DNA from: CAKVOD01 sp964489405
Lineage (GTDB): Bacteria > Bacillota > Clostridia > Christensenellales > UBA1242
Direction of reading: 5' to 3'
DNA length: 64,000 nucleotides
NCBI GenBank assembly: GCA_964489405.1
Contig: CAZAYL010000001.1
Location: forward strand, 1 to 64,000
Both the position numbers and the translations under genes were made by a program. The notes under the pieces are model-generated. The model was not told the origin of the DNA. It did no database searches and saw only the letters and a program-made list of their open reading frames with translations. This document shows, piece after piece, positions 15,701 to 21,378 of this stretch (its first letter is position 1; each line of letters begins with the position of its first letter).

Positions 15701-18700
15701 ACTAATACTAATACCTTGACTCTACAAATTGATGGGAAGAAAATCGACGGTTATTATGTCGGTGGAGTTGTTGGCTACAACCAAGGTAGTGTCGAGAAAT
15801 CAACTTATAGAAACGACAATAGCACAAATTCAGGCACAATTAAATTTGAAATAGATACTAATTGTGAATTTGGAACAGATGATAATGGTAACATAATTAG
15901 AAATGTTTCAGTATCTGAGATTTACATCGGCGGAATTATCGGCGTCAATGAAGGTTCACTCAATGAAGCGTATACCGACGCTAACACAACGATTATTAAA
16001 TCAACGTATAAAAATATCACTATAAATGAAGACGAAGATGACAAAATTTACATTGGTGGGCTTGTCGGGTTTACCACATCAGGCACAACAATATCAGATT
16101 GCTATAGTCTTGCTAAGATAATTAATAGACATAATGGAACCGCGCAAGGGGATGCTACTGACACTGAAATTGTCGATACAACCTTTGCGGGGGGGCTTGT
16201 CTACAAAAACCTTGGCACAATCACATCGTGTTACGCAATGAATAGTTTGTGCGCCGTAACAAGCGAAGAAACAAGCGAAGGAACAAGCGAAGAAACAATC
16301 AGCAACGATTGTTATGTAATGGAAACAAAAACTTCAACAAAAGACGTAACAAACTATGTCGTCAAAGATGATGAGAACAACCTTGACAATTATTATAGGT
16401 TCTTGAAAAATAAGTTTGTCATTTCTAGCATAGAAATAAATGCAGTTGATGTTTACTTCTATAAAAAAATTACCTATGAGGCTGGAGATGTTAAAATCAA
16501 GTTTGAGTCAATTGATGGGAAATATTCCGACACTGAAAATCTTGTTAATGAAAGCGCATTGGAATACGATGGTGAGGTTGACCATTTTGAAAATACAATC
16601 TTTCTCTGTAATTGTGAGGAAAATGAAAATGCAAGTTGTGAAAATTGTGGTAATAAATGTTGTAGCGATTGTGTTTGTAATGATAAAAATCAATTAGAAT
16701 ATAATAAGTTTCATTCATCAACCTGCTTGACTCGCCACGCTGAATTGTGGGAGAAGTATTTCAACTCAAATACATCTGAAAGCGCAGTAAGTTTTTACAA
16801 CACTTTCACTCGCAAGATGTTGCAAAATGTAGTGTTCTACCTAGCATTTACTGGTGCAACAACGCCGACAAATCTAACATATGAAGAGAGTGCAAGCAAA
16901 GTCGGTGGAACATCTCCGGACATTACAACTATGCCAACAACAGGGTTTGTAGGAGATGGCACTGAAGAAAATCCTTACAGAATTTACAGTCGCGACGACC
17001 TTGACGCAATAAATCGTCAACTGAAAGTCGGCAATACATTTTCTGGCAAAGTATTTAAATTGATGAGAGATATTGATTTAAGTGGTAATTCGATTTCAAT
17101 CGACGGGAATTTCCAAGGTACTTTCGACGGGAATGGGAAAGAAATCAAAAACAACAACATTAATTCTGACGGGATTGATAATGTCGGACTATTCAAAACC
17201 CTTGTGAATGGTGGCATTGTCAAAAATTTGATTTTGACTAATTGTACAGCAACTGGCAAAAATAATGTTGGCTTGGTCGCAGGGGAAAACCACGGCACAA
17301 TTGAAAATATTCAAATCAATTCAGGTAATGAAACCATTAGCGTGCAAGGCACAAAAAATGTCGGAGCAGTTTGCGGTTTGAATTATGGATATGTTACTGA
17401 TTGTTCAGTCAGTGCAAAAGTCCAAGGCAATGAGAATGTTGGAACAATTGTGGGACAAAATTCAGGTGGCACAGTTTCCGTTTGCGAATCAGTGTATTCA
17501 GTTGTTGAAACATCGATAAATAATACGACTTCAATTAGGACTTTCAACAGTTCAGTAACTGGGGGAAATAATGTTGGGGGTATTGTCGGGTATAATACTA
17601 ATTATGGCAAAATATTTGAATGCACTAACTCAAGTTATGTTACTGTTGATAAAAATTTAATTACTACGAATGAAAGTCCAAATGGCTATGGCGGTGGCAT
17701 TGTCGGTTTGTCAGATGCAGAGGGGGATAATGCAATTCACGACGTATGCAATACTGCAACATTCGGTTATACAAACGGTGTTGGGCAACTAGCGGGGAAA
17801 TGTGATAGTCAAGTTAGCAACGTTATTCTTACATCGTCAGGAAAAATCGTAGGGGAAGGCGGAGTGAAAGGGACTTACTACTTAGTTAAAGACAATCCAG
17901 CACTCTATCAACACAATGGACTCAAAACTGAAGTTTTTGTAGATTTTAATTTTAGTGAAACTTGGGGAATGTCTCCAACAGAGTTAAAAATAGAAACTAA
18001 TGCGGAAACTAATGAAGTAACTAATACATATAATTATCCTTTGGTAGATAACAATGAGAATAACTATCCAAAACTCCGCAAGTTGAAAAGTAGCAAAAAT
18101 CTTGATGCAGTCAAAGGCGGTTACTTCGTTGACCAATATTTTGCAGTAGATAACTATGCTTCAACTACTCCAACATTATATATTGAGTCGCAAAAACAAT
18201 TTGATATATTTATCAACTATTTCCTTGGGGAATTAGAAATACAATATTATCGTAATGATAGAGAATTGAAGGATGAGGAAATTGATTTATTGTCAAAAAT
18301 TAAAAATAATTCTCAATATAGTTACACAAATGCTACTTATAAGTTATATAAGTCCGCTTTAAATGATTTAAATGCAAGTATGGTTTATAAGGATAAACAA
18401 ACATTTGGTGATTGGGTAGCGTTACCAAGTATTGCAAATAGAAGTATTGATTTTAGCAATATTACAATTGAAATTAATAATTTAACTAATAAATATTATG
18501 AGATTAGTGAAAGTTGGAATACATCGGCATTCATTTCATCTTTAGGTAATGGAGAAAACGAATATAGTATTTCGAATTTGAATTTGCAATTTAATATAAA
18601 GACTACAAAAGACAGTAATTACGCAACAGGAGGTTGTATCTTTGGCGGAATTGTTGGTGTTCTTAATCAAAAAGCAACAATTTCAAATTGTAAAGTGACA

Positions 18701-18913
18701 TATACTGGAAGTAAAGAAATCCAATGTTGTAATAATCAAGACGGAACATATGCTGGACCAATTGCGGGGGAAAACAAAGGCACAATAACTAATTGTGAAT
18801 CCGATGGGTTTGGTAATGGAAGCATATTTGTAGATTACAAATATACTACCAACGATGAAGGAACTAAAAGCGAATCAACTAATAAATCTAGTAGCGAATC
18901 TAATGTGGAATAA
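716..18913 (+). CDS. Giant GLUG-repeat, Ig-like surface lipoprotein (6065 aa)
   Basis: Very large exported lipoprotein of unknown role, probably a surface adhesin or matrix protein. Residues 1-22 are a lipoprotein signal peptide ending in the lipobox LSAC (lipidated Cys22). Residues about 40-900 are bacterial Ig-like (BIg2-type) modules. From about 913 the protein alternates beta-rich domains with blocks of GLUG-type repeats (GGIVGYN-G-I), each block opened by a signature such as ENPYRIYSRDDL plus a DIDLS motif (near residues 913, 2244, 2717, 3309, 3844, 4442 and 5414). GLUG repeats are predicted to stack as a beta-helix. A Cys-rich insert lies at 5298-5337. There is no C-terminal sorting signal or membrane segment, so anchoring should be by the N-terminal lipid. 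The start is supported by TTTTGGAG seven bases upstream. The reading frame is intact for 18.2 kb, arguing for selection. It is paralogous and collinear with the 39228 gene. Confidence 0.93.
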   Translation: MNKLYALLITFLIGVTCTLSACGNPYQKMKMELITDSNIEIQLTENVEVNTPERELDPNTALVKVKISGVGEKVSKQAVFTSSDPSKLRVKSYTLDGDTTTAEVIAQKPGNVELYVNSKEGGKKATVKVSIVRKVSALSFDKSYKPAVVIGGAPTKIDTTKLVFNPSDANVRDVEFSLAENVAGASIDENGNLTVTETSADTISVRVSPKFKENDNVFADIDVAVLPKVDAEQITFSGAFGENEQSLDELVQWVKNDPNKASLSINFSYNSQDIQDLLAIRVVPQDTRFLTEKESARTASGVVLSPIEACTTSALIEVYYVGYESIVVASKRIDFTITDAVTDIKTNLASDEITVYNASRTNMNRGTEFVVTLSPISASNLKYKLVIAEDIRNHLKIVDSVGGVVGNEQGEIASGTKLFISHDGELANREFTFDIEPVGEKLCEPITIKVNCLTAIEEINAADSIMLWYSETNGIGANTALNFNVEPTGATKSTIEVVSNNLDVVQVSYDAEKNAYIIIPKKTGYATLSYISNGYTYTQTAVEVVAPFEDFVTTIASPKDDINVIERTMIDYSSINGTNYGQTLESAVIVAGKSVKIDVISCPTSAKIKSIEYEIKDVVGANAGLISIKDGYLLTQTVVESFKVAVKVIGYSYDLTSGKVVESEEMIKEITFASIIPIENFSLSSSSISLTDASTLGYSEIEKSQAVIDSDIKPSNATKNKKDIQWTIKETQYAGIIEVLDNGRVRITGELQQADGDSRTVTLVASLEEYSRTFTFECLITIKRAQVVQSILLEDYDESRGVYLKSAENDTYQINATAMPANSANKTLTYHAFDITPNSSYSGADWFAKGEYTRSEPTLISVSNTGLITPKTSASGGFAVVWIIPADNIKSEKINYTTISMKRVILVRIADGSENAPYEIRSYVDLLNISQAMDKNYVLSQSIDLSRIDNFTPIGSAENPFTGKLSGQYITTSGETIVNEISNLKINISGTVNGNYGLFARVGTKGIVENLTISIIESSFSASLGTDDETYFGFVAGVNLGTIDNVKVRFNGNLTVFATKNDSANILGNMNVGGIAGENQGTIQNSSSITYGTYGIIVGEVDGTETASINIGGLCGRNYGKIIGQFKFVGDLLTATSSETTFNSVDFNDETVNSSIYFANTTQSVYIGGICAHNLVNGTIIGAYSKATISSPQFVGGICESNYGTIKDVRFTGFIKANKYAGGIVGRNEVFNTYTGTITFGIVEICDDKVHFENYDDSEVKYFGGVVGSNAGEIKYSFINSYSAQRANSNENKDFAISATTISNTGAFAGNNSGTISKSFANVQLDTSNINIFVESNNGTISSCYSLSYVGDFSTTNQVTYGKNADDFTTKSGVNFGKEVIKINADEIKELDSSTTNTRGDVLLTQSPEELKATVKVTTSSGTSVTKVNRYYKYSDTQLVLFYNTSANKTRNEYKLADIFTISVTPNTSRNRSVVVSVIEGKNILKVEGSTMTTLGQGRAVLRFASSLDESVFSDIEVYVAYGITSINVDNIEPRKENNQIYKELKIALDGTFDFKISNHNVETITDGNEIVQTEFTALASGGYLFKFDTADVVKFDIAEKVDGKNEFYVRYDASQILTALLASKTSAWIYPYISAQFSNGTNVVETKVVLSDIYYSYDLIIYEGLSDFNLQSSSEEIMPNTTLNYNVTLSTDQEDDKIDFVKIYSGSKFDANGKEKLGEEYDIKSGVLSKEVSSNSKFAMEILQSQFNADQKTKTYTFGISPSTALDGETAILQRETYTIEFGVTYASGEKATKTFTLTLVPQILMNIVANHYNDGADFDVNLKGAGEEVSTHIISGYYGLLVVNLYPSYSTFDRLEITSSTVQNDKITFEQVYYNVDNDNYDTKVADTQIIANGISVKRQSTKSEENGYSFDGRIFLRTLISSAITMGQVFTITISAYNDGESAPYITKTIQLTTLQAPYLAFDVTSDNGRSISGAEHEFYVAYNKEIYFNVVTDSIINESEIFSTITDEAGEAVSGVSLVKTSTQVSGQKKTFKYYIQANETFKVDKVYNVALTVTRTINGVKTMTKIVNKLHVVDFLVTGFKIIDGQTNEILVSNGTLSRALSTDGWQIEIKLTTVCCDDNSSLVDTIEAQLNGKQAYSGEKYYNPWKYKVLSGANAGQFMTIGNEEVSSNFKLTRDGTKGYVLVGTSIANVDTLMADIWYYYNGGKFTLADSNSPIIVGNPSTQFRLDFSITSSKDHPLPITTSEEFLAMDEGLDYILLNDIDLKENYVPLNTKISSLDGNGYTIKIGSFSTIADDKSSTSINLGLFGKVDTDTVLKNITVFLSKNATYELQNYSTINFGAIAGENAGTITNAYVQQTILSNEELVQEVLTQSSSESSTITANVAGLVGTNTGVITNSRVEYLKLTSSGSVAGLVARNNGIISSSYVLEPTIESTSGNVGGFVTINSGTINTSYIRGGYKKDGTTDEIDKYGLRATEGYITAVGQVGGFVYQNSGEINDSYANIKVTSQSRSAGFVYENTRGAEIYNCLSLSKIIQNSIAHMPFVGTDTSDRFLNNGTLTNAYYYKYKDVDKGEADRFVDYDRDGNKNPAQEMTKEDLATTTSLTGFAFSSNDAEYSGVWVQPNGKMTYFKTTKTANTTSDDTGNNKDKERLLFKEGLPELVAPNVIAKSVRRIEKVEINSVTGESIYNYVYVTESNKIGDEKVGYAYGTVSNPSLISSAQDFVDTYEVEDSNGLKMTSTVSARLIKNVDFASYEETLRTPKVTLSGVTIEGNGLSMSNISIVSNVDENNEKYGLFGSIVGNTGSATSTTMRISAVKNIKFSFNEVKSASSNIVGSVVGKITDTNLIDVSVTGSQVAVKGANIVGGVVGLVEGESKLFHISSNISVNSGYRNSGNDKYKTADAEIDTKNALYTNDSAFFDFDEDEAQPKNTLKYVSYAGAVAGVVDTKIDNSIMKCYLSPNIYDVQVYDNVKVIGATAGGVFGMVGLYTFASNIEFKIHSSSYISGDDYAGGLVGELRGKLSRSSVIHSNQSEINKLSYGQTSDDINLTLFKTNTTTKASGGLVGFNLGGTILDSITYAYVRNPYSNFSGGAVGVVISGDIKAVIATSSVIGKKSIGGLIGGIISVKAGEENYYNKSLLPMYFDKTYNIDSTLNFDLVNNQDQNSLVLSYVMAGNNWTTSDQATLTSLKNSGGDWGGLIGTYDTDLPTTYINTTHPKDKESDVNLINYYVAGGNTTGNMTNDLSSCGNETKIKEWGNIAEPIAFTSLTYANKSKYFGNYYRFVWDLTNDGKFPEINIKAVPETITLESASDLLQIVWNLSADYLIVNDIDLSSIDSWLPLGLDKEPFSGTIRSEIKVKDDSNNETKHTYYKIENLRIVASNIKYVGLFGVTGYNYETKKGAEFRNLVITVNEIIGKDSPDIESSIGALVAKARGATIENVVTTKATKESKIVSSGEYTGGIVGVMENLLIDDEELIDNEGSTINGTQSSNQDNKQIITSTITNSLSTLDIGILKRGTGISGGKFTKVGGVVGQINAGEIKTTASNQKIALCREKTDEKGNVVKDEKGTVKYELISSSVSGTNDCYNMSLYIGGVVGATGSQVLELSNVSEPQSSVSEPQSITIDNSLSDSDIEILAINLTSKEIKTIIGGFAGCVDVTNNTANVKISNSYATGMVTADGILGETTPVKNSFVISGFAGQIVVKEVKENDYKTVVEDCYCLTTLVDKTNTAHIRGFAQCIAKSSNGETYTYTDITDTKIAKDCAYEHYYALITDYDGTFGKSTAEILKMFDKDNNTNTTLSNQGNGLYYPVVKNGTYILGVNDRAQDFAIYGNNLGSKINPILLDSTDAILKITDYAKGNEKYNYYLVINDLDAIQAHQYNKDDEIISDNSPMISEFYGFLNGNGKSISGFTVKESPKEFDEEFKVIANTSEVENVGLFKVLKAKSCISGLSLKNVYIDYQSESTINNSTMNVAGLVGTMESGSIIFASVVTGDIFAKGAQYYDDNNELVSRGQTLNIGGLAGYVNGGQIINCANYARVASFDYRKYKNVKGTKETASLNTLNIGGLAGKVSSARMVNVFSISQINYTDGNSATNNVGRIVGYAGYSTIKDYYGIVEVVKQENTYAEEIENVGAYDRDGGSNTNIIVNEKTNDLSLGLKKVQNSDSSEQNSGDSTPASTGIISYNAPSAENNTNGDNTEDKEVDLGKNYGYEYNPILESIIPKTSKELDNGVFYNAINTETLMNLMQGNCNILLSSDIYINKSDSFAQGKDGEAMTGKLTVDTYSGILDGDNHRIYGVSGLLTANLSGTIENVAFSGTSTYSGEDNYIINTLSDTAEISNVDLCITDYELDIAKEMNTGYTLSDVNSISKDDKTNEESKWMNMSLTNDKKEDRLRTFVEKWDNIDVRGVYLDKSKATKSVVSYDSDNKEIETKVTEWRNRINDVYQLAKFAKLVNENYEFEYKITELKYGGTFDLSGRIWNSLNGFGDSLVSSSEEATKKAKITNMYVEGGSNLGFISQYNSSEKISNLEFCGAKIVTKTASTTSTASTTSTTNNVDDTSNVENIGVVIGYLISGDVSNITVDGIININAPQTNCVGVAFGRVETKVDNISTIGSTEAKKNDKSDVEKSQIVGKYYVGGITGYLDINGVSISNIENNYNIKGLDCVGGLIGYATGDNNPNIYFKDKTDNSGDKFYNNAGEVTGRNYVGGVIGYNQTVVLNYPTNVGNVQASGYAVGGIAGYTQAQIKSAKNGEKGNTVSYNSKIEFTDTNSIVQNDSLTLNDVFDKKVPIKAGYFYGGIVGYLDQDDICAYTSNDGGNSRTTSNYANIEAEAFVGGIVGYNRGGSLYAKNIYLDNLDKDDKGNSLLGLVNYAGVTGTSFVGGIAGINVNVETTKVTIKDGVEETTKVTNIATIKDSKVDIKADSGKISGNYCVGGIVGANYGQVWSVATSGAMSGQIENFGGIVGYNSKTGDIKYANSAVSMTLIAKNSAMTNTNTLTLQIDGKKIDGYYVGGVVGYNQGSVEKSTYRNDNSTNSGTIKFEIDTNCEFGTDDNGNIIRNVSVSEIYIGGIIGVNEGSLNEAYTDANTTIIKSTYKNITINEDEDDKIYIGGLVGFTTSGTTISDCYSLAKIINRHNGTAQGDATDTEIVDTTFAGGLVYKNLGTITSCYAMNSLCAVTSEETSEGTSEETISNDCYVMETKTSTKDVTNYVVKDDENNLDNYYRFLKNKFVISSIEINAVDVYFYKKITYEAGDVKIKFESIDGKYSDTENLVNESALEYDGEVDHFENTIFLCNCEENENASCENCGNKCCSDCVCNDKNQLEYNKFHSSTCLTRHAELWEKYFNSNTSESAVSFYNTFTRKMLQNVVFYLAFTGATTPTNLTYEESASKVGGTSPDITTMPTTGFVGDGTEENPYRIYSRDDLDAINRQLKVGNTFSGKVFKLMRDIDLSGNSISIDGNFQGTFDGNGKEIKNNNINSDGIDNVGLFKTLVNGGIVKNLILTNCTATGKNNVGLVAGENHGTIENIQINSGNETISVQGTKNVGAVCGLNYGYVTDCSVSAKVQGNENVGTIVGQNSGGTVSVCESVYSVVETSINNTTSIRTFNSSVTGGNNVGGIVGYNTNYGKIFECTNSSYVTVDKNLITTNESPNGYGGGIVGLSDAEGDNAIHDVCNTATFGYTNGVGQLAGKCDSQVSNVILTSSGKIVGEGGVKGTYYLVKDNPALYQHNGLKTEVFVDFNFSETWGMSPTELKIETNAETNEVTNTYNYPLVDNNENNYPKLRKLKSSKNLDAVKGGYFVDQYFAVDNYASTTPTLYIESQKQFDIFINYFLGELEIQYYRNDRELKDEEIDLLSKIKNNSQYSYTNATYKLYKSALNDLNASMVYKDKQTFGDWVALPSIANRSIDFSNITIEINNLTNKYYEISESWNTSAFISSLGNGENEYSISNLNLQFNIKTTKDSNYATGGCIFGGIVGVLNQKATISNCKVTYTGSKEIQCCNNQDGTYAGPIAGENKGTITNCESDGFGNGSIFVDYKYTTNDEGTKSESTNKSSSESNVE
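11555..11592 (+). repeat. In-frame 21-bp tandem duplication in giant gene 1
   Basis: The stretch GTTTCAGAACCTCAAAGCA occurs twice at a 21-bp offset, encoding two copies of VSEPQSS/I. It falls between two GLUG blocks, where length change would be tolerated, and the unit length keeps the frame. Confidence 0.7.
16259..16302 (+). repeat. In-frame 12-bp tandem repeat in giant gene 1
   Basis: Three tandem units of the type ACAAGCGAAGAA encode TSEETSEGTSEET. It is a low-complexity linker; slippage by one unit would add or remove four residues without a frameshift. Confidence 0.7.
16607..16726 (+). other. Cysteine-rich insert in giant GLUG protein
   Basis: Residues 5298-5337 hold ten cysteines, nine of them within 24 residues with spacing C-X-C-X7-C-X2-C-X3-C-C-X2-C-X-C, then a single Cys at 5337. 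The rest of the protein has few cysteines and the paralogue at 39228 has no such block. The composition suggests a metal-binding knuckle or a disulfide-stapled module, but no named domain is recognised. Confidence 0.6.
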
Positions 18914-18960
18914 TTAAGAAATTGTGTTTCATTCATCACATAATGATTTCTCTTTACAAA

Positions 18961-18993
18961 AAAAGCACATAGTCATACGACTATGTGCTTTTT
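18961..18993 (+). terminator. Terminator of giant gene 1
   Basis: A perfect 14-bp stem, AAAAGCACATAGTC with GACTATGTGCTTTT, closes a 4-nt ATAC loop 48 bases after the stop codon. The A/T-rich ends give a U-tract on both strands, so it may be bidirectional. Confidence 0.85.
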
Positions 18994-19043
18994 ATATGCT
19001 ATGTGCTTTTGTAGGGCTACTGTTTTGTCTTTATAAGAAAGGA

Positions 19044-19072
19044 AAAGCACGCAGATGTAATCTACGTGCTTT
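19044..19072 (-). terminator. Probable terminator of the minus-strand membrane-protein gene
   Basis: AAAGCACG pairs with CGTGCTTT, with an inner AGA/TCT pair and one mismatch, just past the stop at 19079 when read on the minus strand. The minus-strand tail begins TTTTCC, so efficiency may be modest. Confidence 0.55.
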
Positions 19073-19078
19073 ATATAT

Positions 19079-19843
19079 TTATTTTGTTATTTCATCATTA
19101 TTTTTTACTGCTTCTAATCTACTTTGTTTTTGCTTCTTACTATCACACAATTCAGCAAGTGGATAAAACTCTTTCACATCATTAATGCCTATTTCTTTGA
19201 CGGTTTTTTTCAAGCGAATGACATCATTCAAATCAAGTTCTTCAGCAAGCACTTTGCAAGTCATTCTGCGCAATGTTCTCAAATCTTGCACCTTGATAGC
19301 GGTTTTTGCTCCTGCATAAACTGCAATACCAAGTCCACAAGCTATCAAACATCTTTCAACCAAAGGCATATATTCGTGGATAATGTTTGCGTTTACTCTA
19401 ATTGCTAAGTAAATATCGCCTACTGCTCTTGGTAATTGAGGAATGTATCCATATTTTTTTACATCATACCAAACTGCAGCAATAAGGCCCAAAATTGCCG
19501 TATACTTACCAGCTTTTCGAATAAAACGCAATTTTGTGCGTTTCTTGTCGCTTTTAATCATCGCCTTGACATTCTTTTTCACTTTCTTGAAATACTTTTT
19601 GTGGTCCTTGTCGGCATAGTACTTAACTTTTAATTCCTTATAAAGTTTCTTAATCTCCTCATTGTCAAGCGTGTTCACATTTTCTGGGTCTGTCAAAACA
19701 GCCAAAAACTCTTCTTGCTCTGCATCGAGATTTTTGTTTTCCTCATTAATAGGTTGATTTTCTTTTTGTTTTTTAGCGAGTACGCCTGCTATATTAAACA
19801 GGAATTTCGCATCGCAATTCAAAGGGTTTTTCTTGTCAGTCAT
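19079..19843 (-). CDS. Membrane-associated protein of unknown function (254 aa)
   Basis: Not recognised. The N-terminal half is highly charged and Lys/Glu-rich, with a likely coiled or helical segment at about residues 60-100. Two hydrophobic segments follow (about YTAILGLIAAVW and CLIACGLGIAVYAGA), then a charged helical C-terminus. There is no signal peptide or catalytic motif. The start is set by AAAGGAGC upstream of the ATG. It has its own consensus promoter (19869-19897) although it lies only 67 bp behind hisS on the same strand. An inner-membrane protein with cytosolic ends is the most that can be inferred. Confidence 0.75.
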   Translation of the reverse strand: MTDKKNPLNCDAKFLFNIAGVLAKKQKENQPINEENKNLDAEQEEFLAVLTDPENVNTLDNEEIKKLYKELKVKYYADKDHKKYFKKVKKNVKAMIKSDKKRTKLRFIRKAGKYTAILGLIAAVWYDVKKYGYIPQLPRAVGDIYLAIRVNANIIHEYMPLVERCLIACGLGIAVYAGAKTAIKVQDLRTLRRMTCKVLAEELDLNDVIRLKKTVKEIGINDVKEFYPLAELCDSKKQKQSRLEAVKNNDEITK

Positions 19844-19868
19844 ATTTTTGCTCCTTTATTTTTTTTAA

Positions 19869-19897
19869 ATTATACCGCAAAATTAATATTTTGTCAA
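19869..19897 (-). promoter_or_regulatory. Consensus promoter of the 254-aa membrane protein gene
   Basis: On the minus strand, TTGACA (19897-19892) and TATAAT (19874-19869) are 17 bp apart, a perfect sigma-A promoter. It lies in the short gap behind hisS, so the downstream gene is independently transcribed. Confidence 0.8.
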
Positions 19898-19910
19898 TGC
19901 CTTTTTTAAA

Positions 19911-21158
19911 TTATTCTTGGTCTTCAAGTTGTGTCAATTTGTTTGTCCCAAATATAGCAAAGTATGAGAAGCAGTTGTCTTTCAATTGTTCTAGTTGGTG
20001 CCCAAGATTGTTGGCGCGTGGCATAATCGCCACATCGTAGTCCTTTTTGAGTGAGTCGGCATAACGCTTAACGTCGATGAAATCATCATCTTTTGCATAT
20101 ATAACAGCCGTCTTTGGAACTGCATTTAGGCAAAAATCATTTTCATTAATTATAGTAAAGAGTCTTTCAAAGCCAAGTGAGAACCCGACAGCAGGGCATT
20201 CCTGTTTTGTGATTTTGCCAATCATCTTGTCATATCGCCCCCCACCTCCGCACGCGCCATCAAACCCGTCAAGATAAACCTCAAACACGCAGTCAGTGTA
20301 ATATCCTTGCCCGCGAATGATTGAAATATCAAAGCACGCCGTATAAAGCCCGTCGCTGAACGCATTGACTGAATTAATGAGCTTTTGCATATTAATAATG
20401 TCGTCATTTTCATCTAAATATTTATTAAGTGCGTCAAAGCCATTTTCTTTAATGTCCACAATTGTTTCAATTAGCGAAGTAACTGCCGACGCATTGTAAT
20501 TTTCTAACAAAAGTTCGTTTTTGACACCCTCATACCCGATTTTATCATATTTATCAAGTGCAATGCATATATTTTCACATTGATTTGGGTGGAAACCATT
20601 ATTTATAATGAGTTGATTCAAAACTTTTCTATTATTTATTTTGAATACAAAGTTTTTGAATCCCAAGCACGTCAATGCTTCGCCAGCACACACAAGCAGT
20701 TCTATTTCAGCATTAATGGATGCATCTCCCAAAATGTCGATGTCGCATTGCGTCAATTGTCGCGTGCGCCCGCGTTGTGGACGGTCGGCGCGAAAAGCGT
20801 CGTCAATTTGCAGTGCCTTGAACGGCATCGGTAGAAAATTGCGATTGTTAGCAAAGAAGCGCGCAAGCGGAACAGTTAAATCATATCTTAAGGCAATGTC
20901 GCAAATATCCTTGACAGTCAAATCATTCTTTGCTAAATCGAGTTTTTCTCCGCGTTTTAGCACCTTAAACATCAATTTGATATTGTCCCCCCCCTCACTG
21001 CCAAGCATTAAATCTAAATCTTCCAAAATTGGCGTCTTGATTTGCAAGAAGCCATTTTTGGTGTAAACCGACTTGATTATATCATATATATAGTTGCGCT
21101 GTTGCATTTCTTTGGGGATATAGTCCCGCGTGCCACGCACTGGTTCAAAACTTTTCAT
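19911..21158 (-). CDS. hisS: Histidyl-tRNA synthetase (415 aa)
   Basis: Class II aminoacyl-tRNA synthetase that charges tRNA-His in the cytosol. The N-terminus PVRGTRDY is typical. Motif 2 reads FRADRPQRGRTRQ, and the histidine-binding signature reads RGQGYYTDCVFE where the common form is RGLDYYTGTVFE. GACGGGGRYD (motif 3 region) is intact and a short C-terminal anticodon-binding domain follows. Length fits the family. AGGAG sits ahead of the ATG. No T-box leader is seen in the short upstream region. The altered HisA motif suggests a divergent HisRS clade, not loss of function. Confidence 0.93.
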   Translation of the reverse strand: MKSFEPVRGTRDYIPKEMQQRNYIYDIIKSVYTKNGFLQIKTPILEDLDLMLGSEGGDNIKLMFKVLKRGEKLDLAKNDLTVKDICDIALRYDLTVPLARFFANNRNFLPMPFKALQIDDAFRADRPQRGRTRQLTQCDIDILGDASINAEIELLVCAGEALTCLGFKNFVFKINNRKVLNQLIINNGFHPNQCENICIALDKYDKIGYEGVKNELLLENYNASAVTSLIETIVDIKENGFDALNKYLDENDDIINMQKLINSVNAFSDGLYTACFDISIIRGQGYYTDCVFEVYLDGFDGACGGGGRYDKMIGKITKQECPAVGFSLGFERLFTIINENDFCLNAVPKTAVIYAKDDDFIDVKRYADSLKKDYDVAIMPRANNLGHQLEQLKDNCFSYFAIFGTNKLTQLEDQE

Positions 21159-21203
21159 AAAGTTACTCCTAATATTTTAGCAAAATATACATAAACTATG
21201 CTT

Positions 21204-21232
21204 AGTATAACACAATTCTCAGCAAAAAGCAA
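21204..21232 (-). promoter_or_regulatory. hisS promoter
   Basis: On the minus strand, TTGCTT (21232-21227) and TATACT (21209-21204) are 17 bp apart, 46 bp before the hisS start. It is divergent from the promoter of the GLUG gene at 21379. Confidence 0.6.
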
Positions 21233-21316
21233 CAAATTGATTTCTAAATACAAGTACAACAAAGTGTATGTTTTCAAAAAGTAACGACAAATTTCAAAAA
21301 AAATTATCAAATGGTA

Positions 21317-21345
21317 TTGACAAAAATGCTAGAAAAAAGTATAAT
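21317..21345 (+). promoter_or_regulatory. Consensus promoter of the third GLUG gene
   Basis: TTGACA (21317-21322) and TATAAT (21340-21345) are spaced 17 bp: a perfect sigma-A promoter 34 bp before the start codon. Confidence 0.8.
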
Positions 21346-21378
21346 ATAGTCAAAGTAAAAGACATTAGGAGAGATTGA

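Noticed and set aside
18924..19166. 80-codon frame with hydrophobic residues after giant gene 1
   Set aside because: It crosses two hairpin terminators and overlaps the 3' end of the minus-strand gene; no ribosome binding site.
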